Positions 40,967 through 51,664 of a stretch of DNA of 64,000 nt are shown here, piece after piece. The position numbers and the translations under genes are program-made. Under the pieces are notes generated by a model that worked only from the letters and a program-made list of their open reading frames with translations, ran no database searches and was not told the origin of the DNA. Location: assembly GCA_019931105.1 (NCBI GenBank), contig JAIOUW010000001.1:248001-312000 (forward strand). The letters are read 5' to 3'. The first letter of the stretch is position 1; every line of letters starts with the position of its first letter. The stretch is from Flavobacteriaceae bacterium NBU2977. GTDB lineage: Bacteria; Bacteroidota; Bacteroidia; Flavobacteriales; Flavobacteriaceae.

Positions 40967-42442
40967 TTAGTATGCCTTGGCGAATAATACCCTAAAGGGA
41001 GAAGGTTTCCCGGTTACCATGCAGCTTCCCGGCTCCTTTGCAACGTTGATCGGAATGCACCGGATCGTTGCCTTGGTTTCTTCCTTAATTCGATTTTCGG
41101 TTTCGTTAGTACCATCCCAATGCGCGGAAATAAAACCTCCTTTTGATTCGATCAGCCTCTTGAATTCGTCATAGTTGTCGACTTCGGTAATGTGGTCTTC
41201 TCTATATTTATGGGCCCGGTCAAATATATTCCTTTGAATGTCTTCCATCAGAAATTCGATTTTCGACACGACCTCCTCCATAGGCACGGTCTCCTTTTCG
41301 AACGTATCTCTTCTAGCCACCTCAAAAGTACCATTGTCCATATCACGTTGGCCTATCGCCAGGCGCACCGGCACACCTTTCAGTTCATATTCGTTGAACT
41401 TGAACCCCGGTTTATGGGTATCCCTATCATCATATTTGACCGAAATACCCTTTGAGCGAAGCTCTTGCACCAACGGTTTTACCCTTTCCGAAATGGCGTC
41501 CAATTGCTCAAGCCCCTTATATATAGGAACTATGACCACCTGAATCGGTGCTAATTTAGGAGGAATCACCAAACCACTATCATCGCTATGGGTCATGACC
41601 AACGCCCCCATCAATCGCGTTGAAACACCCCATGAAGTGGCCCAAACATGCTCTTGTTGGCCTTCCTTGTTCGCGAATTTGACATCAAAGGCCTTGGCGA
41701 AATTCTGACCTAAGAAGTGTGAAGTTCCAGCTTGTAACGCCTTGCCATCCTGCATCAATGCCTCTATACAATAGGTTTCGACCGCACCGGCAAAACGCTC
41801 GCTTTCAGTCTTGACCCCTTTGATTACGGGTACGGCCATATGCTCTTCTGCAAACTCCGCATAAAGGTTCATGATAAGTTCTGCCTCTTCGATCGCCTCT
41901 TTTTCCGTCGCATGGGCCGTATGTCCCTCTTGCCATAAAAACTCGGCAGTGCGCAAAAAAAGACGGGTACGCATCTCCCAACGGACCACATTGGCCCATT
42001 GATTGATCAGCAAAGGGAGATCTCTATAGGATTGTATCCACCTACGGTAGGTATCCCAAATAATCGTTTCGGAGGTAGGTCTTACGATAAGCTCTTCTTC
42101 CAACTTAGCTTCGGGATCTACGATGATACCGTTTCCATCCTCATCATTCTTAAGCCTATAATGTGTGACCACGGCACACTCTTTCGCAAACCCTTCTACA
42201 TGGCTTGCTTCCTTACTTAAAAACGATTTCGGAATAAAAAGCGGAAAATAGGCATTTTCATGCCCTGTCTCCTTGAACATTTTGTCCAACCCGGCCTGCA
42301 TCTTTTCCCAGATCGCGAATCCGTAGGGCTTGATGACCATACATCCTCTCACCCCCGAGTTTTCGGCCAAATCTGCCTTTACAACAAGTTCGTTGTACCA
42401 TTTGGAATAATCGTCACTGCGCTTCGTCAAATTTTTACCCAT
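40967..42442 (-). CDS. proS: Prolyl-tRNA synthetase (archaeal/eukaryotic-like short form)
   Basis: Charges tRNA-Pro. 491 residues from the ATG at 42442 ([20 protein letters not shown]); the frame stays open to 42523 but the extension is unlike the family. Class II synthetase motifs include [40 protein letters not shown] and [20 protein letters not shown]; the anticodon-binding domain follows near 290-390 and the Zn-domain-like C-terminus ends [18 protein letters not shown]. It lacks the INS editing domain of the E. coli type. Cytoplasmic. Confidence 0.96.
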   Translation of the reverse strand: MGKNLTKRSDDYSKWYNELVVKADLAENSGVRGCMVIKPYGFAIWEKMQAGLDKMFKETGHENAYFPLFIPKSFLSKEASHVEGFAKECAVVTHYRLKNDEDGNGIIVDPEAKLEEELIVRPTSETIIWDTYRRWIQSYRDLPLLINQWANVVRWEMRTRLFLRTAEFLWQEGHTAHATEKEAIEEAELIMNLYAEFAEEHMAVPVIKGVKTESERFAGAVETYCIEALMQDGKALQAGTSHFLGQNFAKAFDVKFANKEGQQEHVWATSWGVSTRLMGALVMTHSDDSGLVIPPKLAPIQVVIVPIYKGLEQLDAISERVKPLVQELRSKGISVKYDDRDTHKPGFKFNEYELKGVPVRLAIGQRDMDNGTFEVARRDTFEKETVPMEEVVSKIEFLMEDIQRNIFDRAHKYREDHITEVDNYDEFKRLIESKGGFISAHWDGTNETENRIKEETKATIRCIPINVAKEPGSCMVTGKPSPFRVLFAKAY

Positions 42443-42538
42443 CATATATAGTTTGGCATAGAACTTGTGTCTATGATGTCGAAATAATTCGGTAAAACTA
42501 ATTATTTTTAGTATGTTCAACAATATAAAATCAGACCG

Positions 42539-43858
42539 ATGAATAATTCACTACCCCACCCAAACTTCAATATCGCTGCCATCTCCGCACTAGTGGGACT
42601 TATGTTCATTTCATGTGGTTCTTACCAACAAGCCTCATACTACGACAATGACGGCATCTATGCAGACCCGAAAGATCGTATCGCGGAAAGACCTGCCGAG
42701 AACAGGACGGCGCGCCAAGCGGAGCAAAATTCGTATGCTGAATACTTCGGAAACAAGGCCGACCAGTACAATGAGATTTTGGAAAACGAGATTTTTACCG
42801 ATATCGAATCGTATTCAAGCGGGGTGGAAAATGACAGCTTAAATTCGACCCAATTGACCGATTACTACAGTCCTGATAATGATTACCAAGGTTATGCGGG
42901 CTGGGGTGATAATGCAACTAGTGTGAACATCAATATATACGATAGCGGATGGAACAATTGGGGCTGGGGCGGCTTCGGTTGGGGTTGGAACAGTCCATGG
43001 GGCTGGAACAACTGGGGCTGGGGAGGATACTATGGAGGTTATTACGGATGGGGCTGGAACAACCCTTGGAGATGGAATCGATGGGGCTGGGGTGGATATT
43101 ATGGCGGTTGGGGTTACGCCGGTTACTATGGCTGGGGCGGATATTACAACAATTGGTATTATCCCGGTTATGGTTATTATGGCCGAAACCCCTATTATTA
43201 CGGTTATAATAGAAGTTATGCCTATAATCGAGGCCGTAGAGGATACTACAATACAAATACCGTTGCGGGAATCAACTCACGAACCGCTTTAAGGGGGAGG
43301 TCAAACGTCAATACGAGAAGTACTTCTCCAAGATACAGGTCTACAAGTTCAAGATCTCTAAATAACCGTTCGACCAGTGTAAGAAGCTCAAGAAGTACGG
43401 GCATTTCCTCCAGAAGAACTGTAGGTGTCGATCAGAACAGAAGTTATAGAACAAGTCGCAGCACACGGGCCGTACCTAGATATAATAGTTCTTCGAGAGG
43501 TCAAACCTATGGAAGTACACCGAGAACAGGAACCTATCGGAGCGGTCGTTCTTCCTCGGGAATTAGAACGGCTCCAAGAACTTCGACTTATAGCCGTAGC
43601 AGTGGAGCACGAACAGGCTCATATAGAAGTTCGGGGCAAAGTACCCGTACCAATCAGTCGTATAGAAGTTCTACCCCTAGAAGTAGTAGCTATGGGTCGG
43701 GCAGCAGAAGTTCAAGTACACGAAGCAGCGGCAGCTACCGAAGTTCAGGCAGCAGTTCAAGAAGCTCTGGCGGAAGCTATAGAAGTTCTGGTGGTTCATC
43801 GTCGCGTTCTTCAGGTAGCCGATCATCAGGTTCAAGAAGCGGAGGAAGAAGACAATAA
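42539..43858 (+). CDS. Low-complexity lipoprotein, Gly/Trp/Tyr-rich then Ser/Arg-rich
   Basis: 439 residues of unknown function. Lipoprotein signal ending [10 protein letters not shown] (Cys about 26). Residues ~30-135 are acidic and Asn/Asp-rich; ~135-235 consist of short repeats of WGWGG, WNN and YYGGYYGW type; ~240-439 are a strongly basic Ser/Arg/Thr/Gly/Tyr tail (repeats of YRSS, SRSSG). Such composition suggests a disordered, sticky surface protein that could self-associate or bind nucleic acids or polysaccharide, but that is inference. It is 40 bases upstream of a FadL-like barrel gene, so the two may act together. Confidence 0.75.
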   Translation: MNNSLPHPNFNIAAISALVGLMFISCGSYQQASYYDNDGIYADPKDRIAERPAENRTARQAEQNSYAEYFGNKADQYNEILENEIFTDIESYSSGVENDSLNSTQLTDYYSPDNDYQGYAGWGDNATSVNINIYDSGWNNWGWGGFGWGWNSPWGWNNWGWGGYYGGYYGWGWNNPWRWNRWGWGGYYGGWGYAGYYGWGGYYNNWYYPGYGYYGRNPYYYGYNRSYAYNRGRRGYYNTNTVAGINSRTALRGRSNVNTRSTSPRYRSTSSRSLNNRSTSVRSSRSTGISSRRTVGVDQNRSYRTSRSTRAVPRYNSSSRGQTYGSTPRTGTYRSGRSSSGIRTAPRTSTYSRSSGARTGSYRSSGQSTRTNQSYRSSTPRSSSYGSGSRSSSTRSSGSYRSSGSSSRSSGGSYRSSGGSSSRSSGSRSSGSRSGGRRQ

Positions 43859-43897
43859 GCTTCTTAATTTTCACGAACGATATTAAAAACCATAACA

Positions 43898-45430
43898 ATG
43901 AAAAGGTATATCACTTTCATAATGCTATCGGCATGCGCTTTGGTGAGTGCTCAGAACATTAACGATGTCATGCGGTACGGCAGCGAAAATTTACAGGGTA
44001 CGGCCCGATTTCAAGGACTTAGCGGTGCTTTTGGAGCCCTGGGAGGCGATTTATCAGCCTTGAACGTCAACCCGGCGGGATCAGCAGTCTTCAACAACAG
44101 TTTGTTCACAGTTTCAGGAACCAGTTATACTCGTGACAATGCAGTACGGTATTTTAATGGCAACGAGGGAACCATAAGTAGCAATGTCGACCTCAACCAA
44201 ATTGGGGGCGTAATGGTATTTAAGACTACCGATCCAGATGCGGATTGGAAGAAAGTGTCCTTAGCCATCAATTACGATGTTGTACAAGATCTTGACGATA
44301 GCTTTTTTGTCTCCGGCAATAGTGATCAAGGAATCGACAACTATTTTTTAAACTTTGCCAATGGAAAAATACCTTTACAAATTTTGCAAAGGCCAGAAGA
44401 TGAACTTACCGAAAATTACTACTTAGACCTAGGGGCAAATTCAGGATTTGGGGCACAACAAGCTTATCTTGGTTTTCAAGGTTTTCTCTTTGAACCTGTT
44501 GATGATCAAAATCCAGATAATGTGGAATACATATCCAGTGCACTATATGACAATGTATTTCAAGAATTTTCCCGAACCACAGCCGGATACAATGGCAAGT
44601 TTACCCTCAACGCGGCCACCCAGTTCAAAAACCGGTTACATCTAGGGGCTTCATTGAATTTTCACAACATTCAATATACACAGTTGGATAATTTTTACGA
44701 AGATGGTTATAATACCGATTCTGAAATTCAGTTTACGACCTTCGATAATTATCTTCAGACCCAAGGATCGGCGTTCTCTTTTAGCTTAGGTACCATAATG
44801 AAGCTTAACGAGTTTTTTAGGATCGGTGGAAGTTATCAATCCCCCACTTGGTATAGGCTAACCGATGACTTCTCGCAACGTCTAAATTCGAACATTGCTC
44901 AAGAAGAGAGAAGTAACGGAAATTCAGATATCCACTTTATCAATTTTGAAGTCGTAAACCTTTTTGAAGCTTATACGATCAAGATTCCTGAAAAATTAAC
45001 AGGTAGTTTAGCTATTATATTTGGCAAAAACGGACTCTTGAGTCTTGACTACAGCTATCAAGACATGGCCCGGGCGGAATTAAGGCCCGAAACCGATAGC
45101 AGCTTTAACGTTATCAACAATCAAATTGCCAACGAGTTAGGTGCAGTTTCCTCAGTACGCGTTGGAGGTGAATACCGTATTGCCCAGATAAGTCTGCGTG
45201 GAGGGTTCAGATATGAACAGAGCCCTTACATCAACGAAACCACAATCGGCGACCTTTCAGGATTTTCGGCAGGTATCGGATATAATTTTGGTGGAAGCCG
45301 ATTGGATTTGGCATTCAACCGTTCTGAGCAGGATATCAACAAGCAATTGTTCGATACCGGCCTGACAACTCGGGCATTGATAAACAACATCAACACCAAT
45401 GTCACTTTGGGGTATACCCTGAATTTTTAG
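43898..45430 (+). CDS. OmpP1/FadL-like outer-membrane protein
   Basis: 510 residues with signal peptide MKRYITFIMLSACALVSAQ. The mature N-terminus NDVMRYGSENLQGTARFQGL and SGAFGALGGDLSALNVNPAG match the OmpP1/FadL/TodX group of hydrophobic-compound porins; the rest alternates amphipathic strands and ends with an aromatic residue (TLGYTLNF), as outer-membrane barrels do. A role in uptake of hydrophobic molecules is a family inference. Terminated by the hairpin at 45452. Confidence 0.85.
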   Translation: MKRYITFIMLSACALVSAQNINDVMRYGSENLQGTARFQGLSGAFGALGGDLSALNVNPAGSAVFNNSLFTVSGTSYTRDNAVRYFNGNEGTISSNVDLNQIGGVMVFKTTDPDADWKKVSLAINYDVVQDLDDSFFVSGNSDQGIDNYFLNFANGKIPLQILQRPEDELTENYYLDLGANSGFGAQQAYLGFQGFLFEPVDDQNPDNVEYISSALYDNVFQEFSRTTAGYNGKFTLNAATQFKNRLHLGASLNFHNIQYTQLDNFYEDGYNTDSEIQFTTFDNYLQTQGSAFSFSLGTIMKLNEFFRIGGSYQSPTWYRLTDDFSQRLNSNIAQEERSNGNSDIHFINFEVVNLFEAYTIKIPEKLTGSLAIIFGKNGLLSLDYSYQDMARAELRPETDSSFNVINNQIANELGAVSSVRVGGEYRIAQISLRGGFRYEQSPYINETTIGDLSGFSAGIGYNFGGSRLDLAFNRSEQDINKQLFDTGLTTRALINNINTNVTLGYTLNF

Positions 45431-45451
45431 ACAGAATACGATCGAATGTAA

Positions 45452-45479
45452 AAAAGACCGGTTCGAACATCGGTCTTTT
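45452..45479. terminator. Terminator between the FadL-like gene and the T9SS cargo gene
   Basis: Stem AAAAGACCG/CGGTCTTTT with a short loop, T-run on the plus strand and A-run before it, so it can serve both convergent genes. Confidence 0.8.
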
Positions 45480-45491
45480 GATTTTTAAAGA

Positions 45492-46934
45492 TCAACGCTT
45501 TAATGTAAAATGGGATTGTCGTGTCTTGGCCACCACAATGTTATCTTCTTGTTCGGCATAGACCAATTTGAACCAATAATCGGTAGACGGCATTGGCCGT
45601 CCATTGTAAACACCGTCCCATCCAATAGCGTTGGAATCCAATTGAACCAAAAACTTACCATAGCGATCAAATATGGCAACTACCGGATTGGTCAGTGTTT
45701 CAACACCTAAAATGTGCCAGGTATCGTTGAATCCATCGTTGTTGGGCGTGAAGAATTTCGGATATCCCACAACCAGAAATTCAATGGGTTCCGTGGTTCC
45801 GCAACCATTTTTATCATTGATGATTACCGTATTGAGACCGGGAGGCACATCGTTAAAGACCGGATCATCTTGAAATTCACCCCCATTAATGGCAAATTCG
45901 TAATCGCTATTGCCCACCACAAAAAACTCGATATTGTTCTGGTCTGGATCTTTGGTGAGGTTGGTATCCAGAATCTCGACACGGTCCAAAACAGGTACTC
46001 CGTGGAAGGTGATCAAAATGCCCCCATAGTCCCCCACAGCAGGTGGTGTACCTGATATCGTGGTTATTTCGGCAAAATAGCGCCCGGAATTCGGACTTGT
46101 AACTACATATTCGGCCCCGAAGGGTCCTGTTCCTGTCAGCGTGGCATCGATCGTTCCATCATCTTCATAGTCGACCGTCCATTCAACATTGGCAATATCA
46201 GGTCCTGCCGGTGAATTCAAGGCACTCAATGTAATATCTGGATCGCCCTCACATGCAACGATATCCAATCCTAAAAATTCATCCCTCAAAGTACAATCGA
46301 GAGCCGTGTTTTGGTCGGCTTGAACGGAACTTCCTGTAAAGGTCAACATGAAGGGTTCGGCGTCACCGTCAAAGTTGGTGTTGAAGTTGTTTATTAGAAT
46401 GTAATATATCTCTCCCGGCTGAACATCGAGCCATTCGTCATAGGTGTTTTGGCTTCCTTTCAAAAAGGGTGCACCTTCTTGGCCGTTTTCGGGGTTTACC
46501 CCTACCCCGGTAAAATTCGTATCGTTCACCTCGTAGTTACATCGAATGGGGTCTGCGGTACCATTACTAATATCGGCGCAATCAACATCGGGGCCATAAA
46601 CTGCAAAATCCCATTCCGCGGTGGGCGCTCCAGAACCGCTGACCGGCAATGCCTCGATATCGAATCCGACTTGACCTCCCGTGCCTGCCCTAAATACGAA
46701 CCAAGAGGTATTATGTTCAATATTCGCAGAGCTTATACTTCCCTTTTCCAAACAACCCGAAGTACGCATGGTATCGGGATCAAAATCATCTATATCACCA
46801 CTACCATCTGCGAGCCCCATGACGGGTGCATCGGCACAGACCGGAATGGCACTTCTACAATCAGGAGAATTTTGTGCGGTCACAACTATGCAAAATAGTA
46901 GTAAACAGCAAACAAAACAAAAGCGCGTTCGCAT
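45492..46934 (-). CDS. T9SS type B sorting-domain secreted protein (paralogue A)
   Basis: 480 residues: signal peptide MRTRFCFVCCLLLFCIVVTA; an N-terminal beta-sandwich with several cysteines (NSPDCRSAIPVCADAPVMG ... YDEWLDVQPGEIYYILINNF); a central Ig-like part; and a C-terminal gliding-motility-associated/T9SS type B domain (GYPKFFTPNNDGFNDTWHI; IFDRYGKFLVQLDSN; GRPMPSTDYWFKLVY; ending HFTLKR). It should be exported by the type IX system to the cell surface or medium. It lies next to a longer paralogue in the same orientation. Confidence 0.9.
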   Translation of the reverse strand: MRTRFCFVCCLLLFCIVVTAQNSPDCRSAIPVCADAPVMGLADGSGDIDDFDPDTMRTSGCLEKGSISSANIEHNTSWFVFRAGTGGQVGFDIEALPVSGSGAPTAEWDFAVYGPDVDCADISNGTADPIRCNYEVNDTNFTGVGVNPENGQEGAPFLKGSQNTYDEWLDVQPGEIYYILINNFNTNFDGDAEPFMLTFTGSSVQADQNTALDCTLRDEFLGLDIVACEGDPDITLSALNSPAGPDIANVEWTVDYEDDGTIDATLTGTGPFGAEYVVTSPNSGRYFAEITTISGTPPAVGDYGGILITFHGVPVLDRVEILDTNLTKDPDQNNIEFFVVGNSDYEFAINGGEFQDDPVFNDVPPGLNTVIINDKNGCGTTEPIEFLVVGYPKFFTPNNDGFNDTWHILGVETLTNPVVAIFDRYGKFLVQLDSNAIGWDGVYNGRPMPSTDYWFKLVYAEQEDNIVVAKTRQSHFTLKR

Positions 46935-47053
46935 AAAATTGTGGGGCTATTTGTAAACAATTGATCAATAGTATAACTCCACTACCTTATTTTTAGTATG
47001 TTTCAACGGGATTTTAAGTACTTAATCGATGAAATACGATTTGACACCAAAAA

Positions 47054-48859
47054 TCATCTTTTGAGCGCAAAATGGTTGTTTACGTACTTTGCGGTAATTC
47101 GCTGTCCATCAACATCGTCATAGGTCAATTTGAACCAATAGTCGGACGAAGGCATGTCGATACCGTTGAAAGTACCGTCCCAGCCAGCGTTTTCGTCGGT
47201 AAGTTGTTTTAATAATTTACCATATCGGTCATAAATAGAGACCGTCGGGTTGTCTAAATTGGATAGTCCTTGAATTTGCCAATCGGCATTCGAAACATCA
47301 CCGTTCGGTGTAAAGTATTTTGGAAAACCGACGACCACAATATTTTCAGTAACCTCACCACAACCCATGGGATCGTTGACCGTTATTGTATGAGCACCCG
47401 GTAGCACATTGTACCAAGTATTGCCTTCTTGATAAGGTTCATCATCCATTCTATACTCAAGATTTACATCACTGTTTTCGACAAGAACCTTTACCGTATT
47501 GTTATTCTGTAAATCATCGATGATAACATCCTTGATCTGTGGTGGTTTTGATTCGACCACATTTATTAAGGCCTCATTGGAACAGTATAGACCGCCCTGT
47601 GAGTTGCTTATCGTTAGGGTATAATTTCCTGCCTGTGAAACAACGATACTCGACGTGGTCTCGCCCGAATCCCACGAATAATTATAATTGGCGTTTGGTT
47701 GTATCTCCCCAATTGTTACGTTTCCATTATCCATGCAGAGGTATGCCTCCAAAGGAAAGTCCACCGATGGTGTTTCCAGTGCCGTTAACTGAAAACTTAC
47801 CGAGGCATCGAAACATTTTGGGTTCATCATGGAGGTTACCCGTACATAAATCGTTTTGGACCCAAAGCCCGTTTCGTATTGCTGCGCCAAGGAATTGACG
47901 CCATTGTTCGCATCAATTTGCGATTCGTGATATGAAACCAAATATTCGTCCATCGATTGACCGCCCAATGCCTCAACATCTTTTTGCGAAAGGTCATAGG
48001 CAATGCTTTCGGAGCATGATGCATCGTCGGATACGGGATAGGTCATCGGCACTTCCGAAAAAGAGACTTGAACATCACTGTATATATTTCCGGTCGGGGT
48101 TACGACCTCCACCCTGTACAAGGCCGAAGCACTTACATTTAATATGGCGTTATTTTCTCCAGGAATAGGCACAAAACCATTTCCCGTATCTGAAAACCAA
48201 TTATAGATGCTTGCATTGGTCGTTGTGGCATCCAATGCGATTGCATCACCTTCACAGGCTGAAATCGGTGGCCCGAGCAAATTATTGATTATGGAGCAAT
48301 CAAGGGCAGTATAAGGAAAGGCCGCGAAAATACTTCCTGAAAACTGTATTGAAAAACCTGAATTATTATTGCTGAAATTATTGATGAGCAAGTAATATTC
48401 CTCTCCCGGGGCAACATTGAGCCATGCCTCGTACTGCACATTTGCCGTATCACCGGTAGGATCTTGGCCGACGCCGATAAACGTATTTTCATCTTGGTTA
48501 TCAAAGAAATTGCACCTTATGGGCTCGCCCAAATCGTTGCAATCGTCCGATTTGTAAAGGGCAAAATCCCAATCTTCAGAAGAATCTATTGCAATATTGA
48601 ATCCCAGTTGCCCGCTTTCACCGGTTTTAAAACGGTACCACGCAGAATTAGACTCGATTGCCCCAGAGAGGGTCTCTTCAAGACAGCCGGTCATTGTGCT
48701 TCCGTTAAAATCATCAACTCCGAACCCGTTGGTGCCTCCGTTCACAGGGGTATTGTTGCAAATAGGAATCGCATTGCCACAATCTGGCGAAACTTGGGCC
48801 AAGGCTTGGGCCACACCCAAAAAGAAGTGTACTAGAAGTACAGCGACAATGCGTTTCAT
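47054..48859 (-). CDS. T9SS type B sorting-domain secreted protein (paralogue B)
   Basis: About 601 residues from the ATG at 48859 (MKRIVAVLLVHFFLGVAQAL); an ATG at 48880 would add seven residues. N-terminal sandwich parallel to paralogue A (VSPDCGNAIPICNNTPVNGG; YEAWLNVAPGEEYYLLINNF), then extra PKD/Ig-like units absent from A (cysteine-containing SDDASCSESIAYDLSQKDVE; NYSWDSGETTSSIVVSQAGN), and the same T9SS type B tail (GFPKYFTPNGDVSNADWQI; MPSSDYWFKLTYDDVDG; HFALKR). Surface or secreted protein; function not otherwise recognisable. Confidence 0.9.
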   Translation of the reverse strand: MKRIVAVLLVHFFLGVAQALAQVSPDCGNAIPICNNTPVNGGTNGFGVDDFNGSTMTGCLEETLSGAIESNSAWYRFKTGESGQLGFNIAIDSSEDWDFALYKSDDCNDLGEPIRCNFFDNQDENTFIGVGQDPTGDTANVQYEAWLNVAPGEEYYLLINNFSNNNSGFSIQFSGSIFAAFPYTALDCSIINNLLGPPISACEGDAIALDATTTNASIYNWFSDTGNGFVPIPGENNAILNVSASALYRVEVVTPTGNIYSDVQVSFSEVPMTYPVSDDASCSESIAYDLSQKDVEALGGQSMDEYLVSYHESQIDANNGVNSLAQQYETGFGSKTIYVRVTSMMNPKCFDASVSFQLTALETPSVDFPLEAYLCMDNGNVTIGEIQPNANYNYSWDSGETTSSIVVSQAGNYTLTISNSQGGLYCSNEALINVVESKPPQIKDVIIDDLQNNNTVKVLVENSDVNLEYRMDDEPYQEGNTWYNVLPGAHTITVNDPMGCGEVTENIVVVGFPKYFTPNGDVSNADWQIQGLSNLDNPTVSIYDRYGKLLKQLTDENAGWDGTFNGIDMPSSDYWFKLTYDDVDGQRITAKYVNNHFALKR

Positions 48860-48964
48860 AAGTAGGTTGCGCTTAATCAAAGCTAAAATTAACTCCTCTT
48901 TTATCTTAACACCAATTTATGTTGTGTATGGCCTCTAATGTGGTATAAAGTGTCATTTTATGTA

Positions 48965-48972
48965 TATCTTTG
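48965..48972 (+). promoter_or_regulatory. Candidate -7 box of folE
   Basis: TATCTTTG matches TAnnTTTG and lies 23 bases before the ATG at 48996. A good -33 TTG is not evident. Confidence 0.4.
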
Positions 48973-48995
48973 CGGTTCTTTAAGCCGTGGAAAGC

Positions 48996-49676
48996 ATGAA
49001 AATCGATAGAAGTTTAGGAGAACATTTCGAGGAAGTGGGCAATGAACATATCTCATCATCGGAAGACACCCCTATGCGCGACGATGCATTTGTACTGAAC
49101 GACGATGAAAAAATCGAACGCATTCGTGAGAGTATCAGGGAAGTAATGCTCACACTCGGCCTGGACTTGGACGACGACAGCTTAAAAGGAACCCCGGACA
49201 GGGTGGCCAAAATGTTCGTAAAGGAAATCTTTGGAGGACTACATCCTGCACGAAGACCCAAGGCATCCACTTTCGAAAATAAATACAAGTATGGTGAAAT
49301 GTTGGTCGAAAAGAACATTACGGTCTATTCAACCTGTGAGCACCATTTATTGCCCATTGTCGGAAAAGCCCATGTAGCTTATATTTCAAATGGTAAAGTA
49401 GTCGGTCTTTCAAAAATGAACCGTATCGTTGATTATTACGCAAAACGACCGCAGGTTCAAGAACGTCTCAATATTCAAATTGTTAGGGAACTACAAAAAG
49501 TATTGGATACCGATGATGTTGCCTGCGTTATCGATGCCAAACATTTATGTGTAAACTCCAGAGGTATACGCGATATAGAAAGCAGCACGGTCACTGCCGA
49601 GTATGGAGGCAAGTTTAAAGATGAAGCCGTTCGACGCGAATTTTTGGACTATATTAACCTCGATACCAATTTTTAA
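48996..49676 (+). CDS. folE: GTP cyclohydrolase I
   Basis: First step of tetrahydrofolate/tetrahydrobiopterin synthesis: GTP to dihydroneopterin triphosphate. 226 residues from the ATG at 48996; a GTG at 48987 is a possible but less likely start. Motifs: LKGTPDRVAKMFVKEIFGGL, zinc and active-site segment VYSTCEHHLLPIVGKAHVAY, VVGLSKMNRIVDYYAKRPQV, and CVIDAKHLCVNSRGI with the second Zn cysteine. Normal length with a slightly longer acidic N-terminus. Followed after 15 bases by cysS. Confidence 0.97.
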   Translation: MKIDRSLGEHFEEVGNEHISSSEDTPMRDDAFVLNDDEKIERIRESIREVMLTLGLDLDDDSLKGTPDRVAKMFVKEIFGGLHPARRPKASTFENKYKYGEMLVEKNITVYSTCEHHLLPIVGKAHVAYISNGKVVGLSKMNRIVDYYAKRPQVQERLNIQIVRELQKVLDTDDVACVIDAKHLCVNSRGIRDIESSTVTAEYGGKFKDEAVRREFLDYINLDTNF

Positions 49677-49691
49677 CACTTTCCGTTTCAA

Positions 49692-51173
49692 ATGCAGCTT
49701 TACAAAAGCCAGAATTTAAGAGTTTCCAATTCGCTTACCGGTAAAAAAGAGCCTTTCAAGCCTTTGAACGAAGGCCACGTCGGTATGTACGTCTGCGGGC
49801 CCACGGTATATAGTAACGTACACTTGGGAAATTGCCGAACCTTCATGTCTTTCGATATGATCTTTCGCTATCTCAGATATTTGGGCTATAAGGTTCGCTA
49901 TGTACGTAACATTACCGATGCCGGACATTTAGAGGATGATGCCGATGATGGAGAGGACAAGATTGCAAAAAAAGCGCGTCTCGAACAACTGGAACCCATG
50001 GAAGTCGTTCAGCGCTACACGGTCGATTTTCACAATATACTTGAGAAATTTAATTTTTTGCCCCCTAGTATCGAACCAACGGCAACGGGCCATATCATCG
50101 AACAGATAGAAATCATCAAAGATATTCTTGAAAAGGGCTATGCCTATGAAATCAACGGTTCGGTCTACTTTGATGTCAAAAAGTTCAATGAAACCTATGA
50201 GTATGGGAAGCTTAGCGGAAGAAAGCTCGAGGACATGATCGCAAACACGCGCGAATTGACCGCGCAAGACGAAAAAAGAAACCCTCAAGATTTTGCACTT
50301 TGGAAAAAAGCCGAACCGCAACATATTATGCGATGGCCCTCTCCGTGGGGGGATGGTTTCCCGGGATGGCACTTGGAATGTACCGCAATGAGCACCAAAT
50401 ACCTCGGCGAGACTTTCGACATACATGGCGGTGGAATGGACCTGAAATTTCCGCATCACGAATGCGAAATCGCCCAGGCCGAGGCCAGTAATGGCCATTC
50501 GCCCGTCAATTATTGGCTGCATGCCAATATGCTGACCATGAACGGCAAGAAAATGGCCAAATCGACAGGGAACAATATTTTGCCCGGTGAAATTTTTTCT
50601 GGCGACAACAAAATATTGAGCAAGGCCTTTGAGCCCTCCGTAGTCCGTTTTTTTATGATGCAGGCACATTATACCAGTATACTTGACCTGAGCAATGATG
50701 CACTATTGGCCTCTGAAAAAGGATACAATCGATTGATGGAAGCAGTGGACACACTATCTATCTTGGAAACAGGAAAATCGTCTGATTTCAATATCGAAAG
50801 CTGGAAACAAAGATGCCACGATGCCATGAACGACGATTTTAATACGCCGATATTAATTGCGCATTTATTTGATGCCGTCAAGCACATCAATCTTATCAAA
50901 GAAGGAAAGGAAAGTATCTCGGAGACTGATAAAGAGCTGTTACAACAGACCATGAACGCTTTTATCTTTGATGTGTTGGGTCTTGAACGTAAGAGTGAAT
51001 CAGGAGCAGACACCCAAAAACTGTCAGGAGTGGTCGAATTGTTGATCGATCTAAGAAAAGAGGCCCGGGCCAACAAAGATTTTGCAACTTCCGACAAGAT
51101 CCGTGATCAGCTGGCCGAATTGGGCATACAGTTAAAAGATGGGAAAGAAGGAACTACTTTTAGTATGAATTAA
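49692..51173 (+). CDS. cysS: Cysteinyl-tRNA synthetase
   Basis: Charges tRNA-Cys. 493 residues, class I synthetase. [20 protein letters not shown] contains the first Zn cysteine and the HIGH-type HLGN; the second Zn site is [13 protein letters not shown] with [18 protein letters not shown]; the KMSKS-type loop is KKMAKSTGN. The C-terminal helical domain is complete. A 246-residue open frame on the other strand is only a shadow of this gene. Confidence 0.97.
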   Translation: MQLYKSQNLRVSNSLTGKKEPFKPLNEGHVGMYVCGPTVYSNVHLGNCRTFMSFDMIFRYLRYLGYKVRYVRNITDAGHLEDDADDGEDKIAKKARLEQLEPMEVVQRYTVDFHNILEKFNFLPPSIEPTATGHIIEQIEIIKDILEKGYAYEINGSVYFDVKKFNETYEYGKLSGRKLEDMIANTRELTAQDEKRNPQDFALWKKAEPQHIMRWPSPWGDGFPGWHLECTAMSTKYLGETFDIHGGGMDLKFPHHECEIAQAEASNGHSPVNYWLHANMLTMNGKKMAKSTGNNILPGEIFSGDNKILSKAFEPSVVRFFMMQAHYTSILDLSNDALLASEKGYNRLMEAVDTLSILETGKSSDFNIESWKQRCHDAMNDDFNTPILIAHLFDAVKHINLIKEGKESISETDKELLQQTMNAFIFDVLGLERKSESGADTQKLSGVVELLIDLRKEARANKDFATSDKIRDQLAELGIQLKDGKEGTTFSMN

Positions 51174-51245
51174 AATTTGTACGCACAAAAGCTTCCCCTC
51201 CATCTTGAACCGTTCAGCCGGCCGTAAAACTCAAATCAAGCACAA

Positions 51246-51467
51246 ATGAAAAAAATAATGATCGCTCCCTTTGTGCTGTTGGTGAAGTTCTATCAATATG
51301 CCATATCGCCCTACACGCCGGCAACCTGTAGGTACTCGCCCACCTGTTCACAATATACCCTCGAGGCATTGCAGAAACATGGATTGTTCAAGGGCGGATG
51401 GTTGGCTGTCAAAAGGATTTTTAGCTGTAATCCATGGGGAGGTTCGGGTTACGATCCCGTGCCCTAG
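51246..51467 (+). CDS. yidD: Membrane protein insertion efficiency factor YidD
   Basis: 73-residue membrane-associated protein that assists YidC-dependent insertion. [20 protein letters not shown] and [16 protein letters not shown] are the invariant cysteine-containing motifs, and the protein ends [13 protein letters not shown] as usual. It starts 72 bases after cysS. The 197 bases that follow to lgt hold no recognisable gene or RNA. Confidence 0.95.
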   Translation: MKKIMIAPFVLLVKFYQYAISPYTPATCRYSPTCSQYTLEALQKHGLFKGGWLAVKRIFSCNPWGGSGYDPVP

Positions 51468-51664
51468 CGAACGAAAAAGCATAGGCGCAAGTTCAAGTTC
51501 AACTACAAATAAAAACAAAAATAACAGTTAAAGCTTTGACCGGGGCCGTAGAGCCTCCACACCTGGATAAATAACCCTAAAACCGCGGGCGTTCAAACTA
51601 ATAAACCCATAAACTTTATGAACCCTACCCGAAATTCTTATCTTAGCCCTTCAAAATATTCTTT

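Noticed and set aside
43000-43850. Short tandem repeats considered as a CRISPR-like array
   Set aside because: The repeats are codon-level, in frame and variable in spacing within a lipoprotein gene; no direct repeats of constant length with unique spacers exist in the window.
43425-43886. 153-codon open frame overlapping the Ser/Arg-rich lipoprotein
   Set aside because: Alternate-frame reading of the repetitive tail; its composition (Val, Glu, Ala and Arg repeats) mirrors the repeat DNA and it lacks its own start signals.
46449-46898. 149-codon open frame antisense to the T9SS cargo gene
   Set aside because: Entirely antisense to a gene with signal peptide and sorting domain; no independent support.
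49929-50669. 246-codon open frame on the minus strand
   Set aside because: Lies wholly antisense to cysS, a gene with clear class I synthetase motifs; the frame has no recognisable domain and is a codon-bias shadow.
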